The notes under the pieces were generated by a model. It saw nothing but the letters and a program-made list of their open reading frames with translations, did no database searches and had not been told where the DNA came from. 64,000 nt of DNA. It comes from Rhodospirillales bacterium (GTDB lineage Bacteria; Pseudomonadota; Alphaproteobacteria; Rhodospirillales; Defluviicoccaceae). Every line of letters begins with the position of its first letter. Position 1 is the stretch's first letter. A program made the position numbers and the translations under genes. Positions 59,584-64,000 of the stretch are shown in pieces. Location of the stretch: positions 124,001-188,000 of the forward strand of contig JADJRE010000006.1 of NCBI GenBank assembly GCA_016712375.1, written 5' to 3'.

Positions 59584-60957
59584 CGCGGGATCTCCCGAAC
59601 CAGAGTTCGGAACGCCTCGCCTCGGGCCTCGAAGTTGGGAAACTGGTCGAAGGACGCGCAGGCCGGCGACAGCAGGACCACCGGATGCCGCTCCGCGTCG
59701 GCCGCCGCGGCTTTCCGGGCCGCTGCAAACGCCGCGGCCAGGGTGCCGCAGCGCACCGTCTCAACCTTGCCTTCCAATTCGTGGGCGAAGGCCGCTTCAG
59801 CTTCCCCGATCAGGAACGCTCGACGAACCCGATCCAGCCACGGCAAGGTCGCGCCAAGCCCGTCTTCCTTCGGCCGTCCCCGGCGATCCAGTAAATGTAT
59901 TCGTAGCTGGCCAGGGCGCGGGCGGCGGCATCGCCGTTAGTCGCTTTCGAGTCGTTGACGTAGGTGACCCTCGCCAAGCACCGCGATCCGCTCCTGTCGA
60001 TGCGGCAGGCCAGGAAAGTCGAGGATCGCCTCGGCGCAGATCTCGGTCGACACGCCGAGCGCGCGGGCGACACAATACGCGGCGGCGGCATTCTGGCCGT
60101 TGTGTTCGCCGGGCAATGCGCGCGCCTGGAGGAGGTCCAGCATCGGCTTCGGCTCCCCGCCAATCGCATCCCACAGCAGCCCGTCATCAGCGAAGGCACC
60201 GCCGCCAACGCGCCGCCGTCCCGAGACGACCAGCATGCGGTGACGACCGGCCTGGCTGAGTTCGGTGCAAATGCGCCGGCTATGCTGGTCATCGACGCCA
60301 ACGACCGCTGTCGCCTCCGGCCGCGCACCATCGAAGATGCGCCGCTTGGCGGCGGTGTAACCCTCCATGCCGCCGTGGCGGCCGAGGTGGTCAGGCGATA
60401 TGTTGAGTAGCACGGCGACATTAAACACTACACTTGGCGTTAGCTCCAACTGATATGACGACATCTCCAAAACACAAATAGTTTTTGTGTCGAGCGGCTC
60501 GAAGGCCAGGACCGGGGGTCCCAGGTTGCCCCCTACCCGGACATCCGCGCCGGCGGTAGCGAAGATGTGGCCGATCAAGGCGGTGGTAGTGGATTTGCCG
60601 TTGGTGCCGGTGATTCCGACGTACGTTGCCTCCGGATGGGCGCGGAACAAAAGCTCGACATCGCCGATGATCTCCACCCCGGCGGCGCGGGCTCGCACCG
60701 CCACCGGATGCGGAGTCGGATGCGTGTGGGGGATGCCGGGACTGAGAACCAGCGCTGCCGATTCGCTCAGGTCCCTCGTGGCGAGGTTGATAAGCGGAAC
60801 GCCGATGGCCGAGGCAGCGGCTCGCGCCGCCTCGCCATCATCCCAGGCCCACACCTGTGCGGCCAGAAGCCATCAGCGCCAGCGCTGCTGCCCGGCCGCT
60901 GGCTCCGAGGCCGAGCACCGCCCAAGGACGATCTGCAAGCCTGTCCAGCGCAATCAT
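59580..60957 (-). CDS. murD: UDP-MurNAc-L-Ala:D-Glu ligase MurD (three frameshifts)
   Basis: Adds D-glutamate to UDP-MurNAc-L-Ala. Start at 60957 (MIALDRLADRPWAVLGLGAS) with GAGGAG upstream. The frame breaks at 60861-60862 (extra C), at 59968-59970 (extra G in GGG) and at 59878-59881 (missing G); after correction it reads through VWAWDDGEAARAAASAIG, GITGTNGKSTTTALIGHIF, VLEMSSYQLELTPSV, NISPDHLGRHGGMEGY, VTYVNDSKATNGDAAARAL and PWLDRVRRAFLIGEAEAAF, with 458 residues, as usual. Stop overlaps the ftsW start. Confidence 0.95.
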
Positions 60958-60966
60958 GGGCTCTCC

Positions 60967-62055
60967 TCAGCGCAGCTTGAGCGTCGATAAGCCGATCAGC
61001 GCCAGGATCGCGGCGATGATCCAGAACCGGATGACGATCGTCGGTTCCTTCCAGCCCTTCTTCTCGAAGTGATGGTGCAACGGCGCCATGCGGAACACCC
61101 GCCGGCCGGTCAGCTTGAACGACACCACCTGGACGATCACCGAGACCGTCTCCAGGACGAACAGCCCGCCGACGATCGCCAGCACCAGTTCGTGCTTGGT
61201 CGACACGCTGATAGCCCCCAGCGCCCCGCCGAGCGACAGCGAGCCGGTATCGCCCATAAAGACCCGCGCCGGCGGAGCGTTGAACCATAGGAAGCCCAAA
61301 CCGGCGCCGATCAGCGCGCCGCAGAACACCGCAAGCTCTCCGGTTCCCGGCACGTAATGGATCTGCAGGTAGTTGGCGAAGACCGCATTGCCGACAAGGT
61401 AGGCGACAAGGGCAAAGACGCCGGCGGCGATCATCGCCGGCACGATCGCCAGCCCGTCGAGGCCGTCGGTGAGGTTGACGGCGTTCGACGCGCCAACGAT
61501 GACGGTGATCGCCAGCAATATGTAGGCGAAGCCGAGGTTGATCAGCAGGTTCTTGAAGAAGGGTACGGCCAGCTGGTCCTGCAGGCCGGCCGGCGTCAGT
61601 TGCGTGATCCACAGCGCCGCCGAGCCGGCGATGATCACTTGCAGGAACAGCTTGGCGCGGCCGGGCAGTCCGCGGCTGTTTCGGTGCACCACCTTGCGGT
61701 AATCGTCGAGGAAGCCGATGGCACCGTAGGAAATGGTGACCACCAGCGCCGCCCAGACAAAGCCGTTGCCGAGGTCGGCCCACAGCAAGGTCGACACCGT
61801 CAGCGCCAGCAGGATCAGGAACCCCCCCATTGTCGGGGTGCCGCGCTTGGTTAGCAGGTGACTTTCCGGTCCGTCGCTGCGGATCGGCTGGCCACCGTTC
61901 TGCCGGGTGCGAAGAGTGTCGATCAGCTTAGGTCCGATGAGAAAGCTGATCAGCAGCGCCGTCAGCAGCGCACCGCCGGAACGGAGGGTGATGTAACGGA
62001 AGACATTGAACGGCGTGAAGGCCTCGGCGAACGGCACCAGCAGGTGATAAAGCAT
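60967..62055 (-). CDS. mraY: Phospho-N-acetylmuramoyl-pentapeptide transferase MraY
   Basis: Integral membrane enzyme that links the UDP-MurNAc-pentapeptide to undecaprenyl phosphate, giving lipid I. The ATG at 62055 (MLYHLLVPFAEAFTPFNVFR) is chosen over an upstream in-frame extension in murF. Catalytic aspartate region FLDDYRKVVHRNSRGL, VGASNAVNLTDGLDGLAIVP, FNAPPARVFMGDTGSLSLGG and RMAPLHHHFEKKGWKE are present. 362 residues, normal. Four bases follow the murF stop; murD starts nine bases after mraY ends. Confidence 0.97.
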   Translation of the reverse strand: MLYHLLVPFAEAFTPFNVFRYITLRSGGALLTALLISFLIGPKLIDTLRTRQNGGQPIRSDGPESHLLTKRGTPTMGGFLILLALTVSTLLWADLGNGFVWAALVVTISYGAIGFLDDYRKVVHRNSRGLPGRAKLFLQVIIAGSAALWITQLTPAGLQDQLAVPFFKNLLINLGFAYILLAITVIVGASNAVNLTDGLDGLAIVPAMIAAGVFALVAYLVGNAVFANYLQIHYVPGTGELAVFCGALIGAGLGFLWFNAPPARVFMGDTGSLSLGGALGAISVSTKHELVLAIVGGLFVLETVSVIVQVVSFKLTGRRVFRMAPLHHHFEKKGWKEPTIVIRFWIIAAILALIGLSTLKLR

Positions 62056-62059
62056 GCTT

Positions 62060-63523
62060 TCAGTACCCCCTCGACCCGGCGGCCGTTCCTGCCTGGGCCC
62101 CAGCCTCACCGGCGGGTTCGCTCCGATCCAGCGCCAGCAGTGCCTCGACGACCAGGCGCATGCGGCTGCCTGCCGATCCCTTCACCGCGACGACATCGCC
62201 CGCGCCCACGGCTGCGGCCACAAGTGGCGCCAGCTCGGCGGAGCTGCCGGCATGGCCAGCGCGCATCGACGGCGGCAGCGCGTCGCGCAGAAACGCCGAC
62301 ATCGGCCCAGCGGTATACACTTGATCAATCCGGTTCTCGATCAGGGCTGGCGCGAGCCCGGCGTGCAGCCGACCGGACCCGGAGCCCAATTCCAGCATGT
62401 CGCCGAGGACGGCGATGCGCCGGCCGCCGACGCCCGGCCGGCTGCGGCCCAGCACCTCGAACGAGGCACGCATCGATGGCGGACTGGCATTGTAGCTGTC
62501 GTCGATCAGCTCGAAGTCGCCGGATTTCAGCCGCACCCGTGTACGCAGTCCCCTCCCCTTCGGTGGCCGCAGGTCGGCCAGCGCCGCCGCCGCGGCGCCG
62601 ACATCGGCGCCGACTAGCGCCGTGCACGCCAGCACGCACAGGGCGTTGCCCGCCCAATGGCTGCCCGGCACGCCGACGTGAAAGGAGAGCCGCGTCCCCA
62701 TCACGTCCGCCTCTATCCGTGAGCCGAGATCGTCCTCGTCAGTGGCGATCAGCCGCGCCTCGGCGGCGGGCGACCGACCAAAAGCGACAATGCGACCCAC
62801 CCCCGCCTCGCGAGCGCGCTGTACCAACCGGTCGAAATGCGGGTTGTCGCAATTGAGCACGGCGGCGCCGCCCGGCTCGAGGCCGGCAAAGATCTCCGCC
62901 TTGGCGTCGGCGATGTCCTCGACCGAAGCGAAGTTCTCGAGGTGCACTGCCTCGACCGTGGTGACGGCCGCGACGTGCGGACGCACCAAGGTGGTGAGTG
63001 GGGTGATCTCGCCGGCGTGGTTCATCCCCATCTCGAAAATCGCAAACGTGGCCGAGGGCGGCAGGCGGGCGAGGCTGAGCGGCACCCCCCAGTGATTGTT
63101 GAAGCTGCCGACGCTGGCGTGCGTCGCCTCCTGTCGCGACAACACCAGGGCAAGCGCTTCCTTCACTCCGGTCTTGCCGACACTGCCGGTGATTCCAGCG
63201 ATCCGCGCCTTGCTTCGCCCGCGGCCGGCGGCGCCGAGGTCGCGTAGCGCCGCAAAGGTATCCTCGACCAGCAGCAGCGGTGCGCCGGACGGAAGCCCTT
63301 GCGGGCGACGCGCCACCATTGCCGCCACCGCTCCTTGGCCAGCGCGTCCGCGACGAAGCTATGACCGTCGAAGTTTCGGGCCTTGCAGGGCAACAAACAG
63401 ATCACCCGCTGCGACGGTCCGGGAATCGATCGAAACACCTCGGGCGGACCATTGGCCTTCGGCCCGTCCGCCGATCGCTCGCGTCGCCGTGTCGTTCGTC
63501 CACAACGCCCCTGTGCCGCTCAT
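62060..63523 (-). CDS. murF: UDP-MurNAc-tripeptide D-Ala-D-Ala ligase MurF (two frameshifts)
   Basis: Adds D-Ala-D-Ala to the UDP-MurNAc-tripeptide. Start at 63523 (MSGTGALWTNDTATRAIGGR) overlaps the murE stop. The first ~60 residues (GVSIDSRTVAAGDLFVALQG) are the substrate-binding domain; an extra A at 63374-63376 and a missing G at 63333-63334 break the frame and cancel, so total length stays divisible by three (487 residues). ATP loop GITGSVGKTGVKEALALVLS, EMGMNHAGEITPLT, DDSYNASPPSMRASFEVLG and LGDMLELGSGSGRLHAGLA follow, as normal. Confidence 0.95.
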
Positions 63524-64000
63524 CGCGTAAGAGCCCGCACCGCATCGCGTACCACTTTGGCATCGTCAAAGGGCAGCACGGTCGATCCGACAATCTGCCC
63601 CGTCTCATGACCCTTGCCAGCGACCAGCAACACGTCGCCCGGCCGCAGCGCCGCCACCGCGAAGGCGATCGCCTCACCACGGTCCTCGACCTCTATGGCA
63701 TCGGAGCAAGCGGCAAGAATAGCGCGGCGGATCGACGCCGGATCTTCGCCACGAGGGTTATCGTCGGTGACGATAACCTGATCCGCCATTGCCGCCGCGA
63801 TACGCCCCATCTCCGGGCGCTTGCCGGGGTCCCGGTCGCCGCCGCAGCCGAACACCACCACCAGCCGGCCGGAGGCCTGCGACCGCAGTGCTCGCAGCAC
63901 CACCGCCAGCGCGTCGGGGGTATGGGCATAATCAACGTAGACTGAGGCCTCGGCAACGCGGGCGACCTTCTCGAGCCGGCCCCGCACCGGCTGCAGCCGC
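63520..64000 (-). CDS. murE: UDP-MurNAc-dipeptide:meso-diaminopimelate ligase MurE (5' part outside window)
   Basis: Only the last ~160 residues lie inside the window; the start is beyond base 64000. Visible is the C-terminal domain: VYVDYAHTPDALAVVLRAL, VVVFGCGGDRDPGKRPEMGR, VTDDNPRGEDPASIRRAILA and VLLVAGKGHETGQIV. The DNPR motif marks enzymes adding meso-diaminopimelate and not lysine, so the cell wall is the usual Gram-negative type. The stop overlaps the murF start by four bases. Upstream genes (probably ftsI, ftsL, mraZ/W) are expected to the right. Confidence 0.95.
   Translation of the reverse strand, partial: RLQPVRGRLEKVARVAEASVYVDYAHTPDALAVVLRALRSQASGRLVVVFGCGGDRDPGKRPEMGRIAAAMADQVIVTDDNPRGEDPASIRRAILAACSDAIEVEDRGEAIAFAVAALRPGDVLLVAGKGHETGQIVGSTVLPFDDAKVVRDAVRALTR

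Overview
The window is about 64 kb of GC-rich chromosomal DNA from an alphaproteobacterium. It resembles a free-living Rhodospirillales-type organism, although the genus cannot be fixed from the sequence alone. The signs are the gene content and order: an efp - inositol monophosphatase - ExbB/MotA-like - OmpA/MotB-like run, a PduO adenosyltransferase beside a small twin-helix protein, an FtsZ ending in DIPAFLRRQAN, an OlsB/OlsA-like pair, and a compact division and cell wall (dcw) cluster. I found no rRNA, tRNA, CRISPR array, integrase, transposase or phage gene. This is core and ordinary accessory chromosome, not a genomic island.

Layout. 0-6 kb: a zinc-binding znuA with a Zur-box-like site, then on the minus strand a sulfate ABC transporter (sbp-cysT-cysW-cysA) headed by an Rrf2 regulator. 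6-12 kb: a GH13 alpha-glucosidase and a TRAP transporter (dctP-dctQ-dctM) with a second, convergent dctP. 12-21 kb, plus strand: a Gly-rich lipoprotein, DUF3015, DUF4105, an alpha/beta hydrolase, efp, suhB, a proton-channel pair and an MFS exporter. 21-29 kb: uppP-cyaY (minus) and gltBD (plus). 29-38 kb: small conserved proteins, a DUF4410 lipoprotein, PduO, a MoaD/ThiS-like protein coupled to a five-Asp-box propeller, a BrkB-type membrane protein, a VOC protein with a three-module flavin/FeS oxidoreductase, and scpB. 38-42 kb: mtgA, a LysM protein, psd and pssA. 42-48 kb, minus strand: a decayed LprI-like gene, then two unusual Hsp70 proteins with a DUF2760 protein. 48-50 kb: olsB and olsA. 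50-64 kb, minus strand: murE-murF-mraY-murD-ftsW-murG-murC-murB-ddl-ftsQ-ftsA-ftsZ, with seven four-base ATGA start/stop overlaps.

Sequence quality strongly affects interpretation. I count 21 single-base frameshifts in 16 genes, including ftsZ, murD, murF and gltB. Most lie in or beside short single-base runs. In every case the gene length becomes divisible by three once the shift is corrected, and the protein reads through. This pattern points to consensus errors in the assembly, so I annotate these as whole genes and mark the shift. A separate class is in-frame stop codons: one in sbp, one in an Hsp70 gene, and three in a short LprI-like gene, which I call a true pseudogene.

The best candidates for undescribed biology are the DUF2760-Hsp70-Hsp70 operon (42.7-48.1 kb) and the MoaD/ThiS-like protein translationally coupled to a BNR propeller (31.6-33.0 kb). 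A non-flagellar MotA/MotB-like pair (18-20 kb) is a third, weaker candidate.
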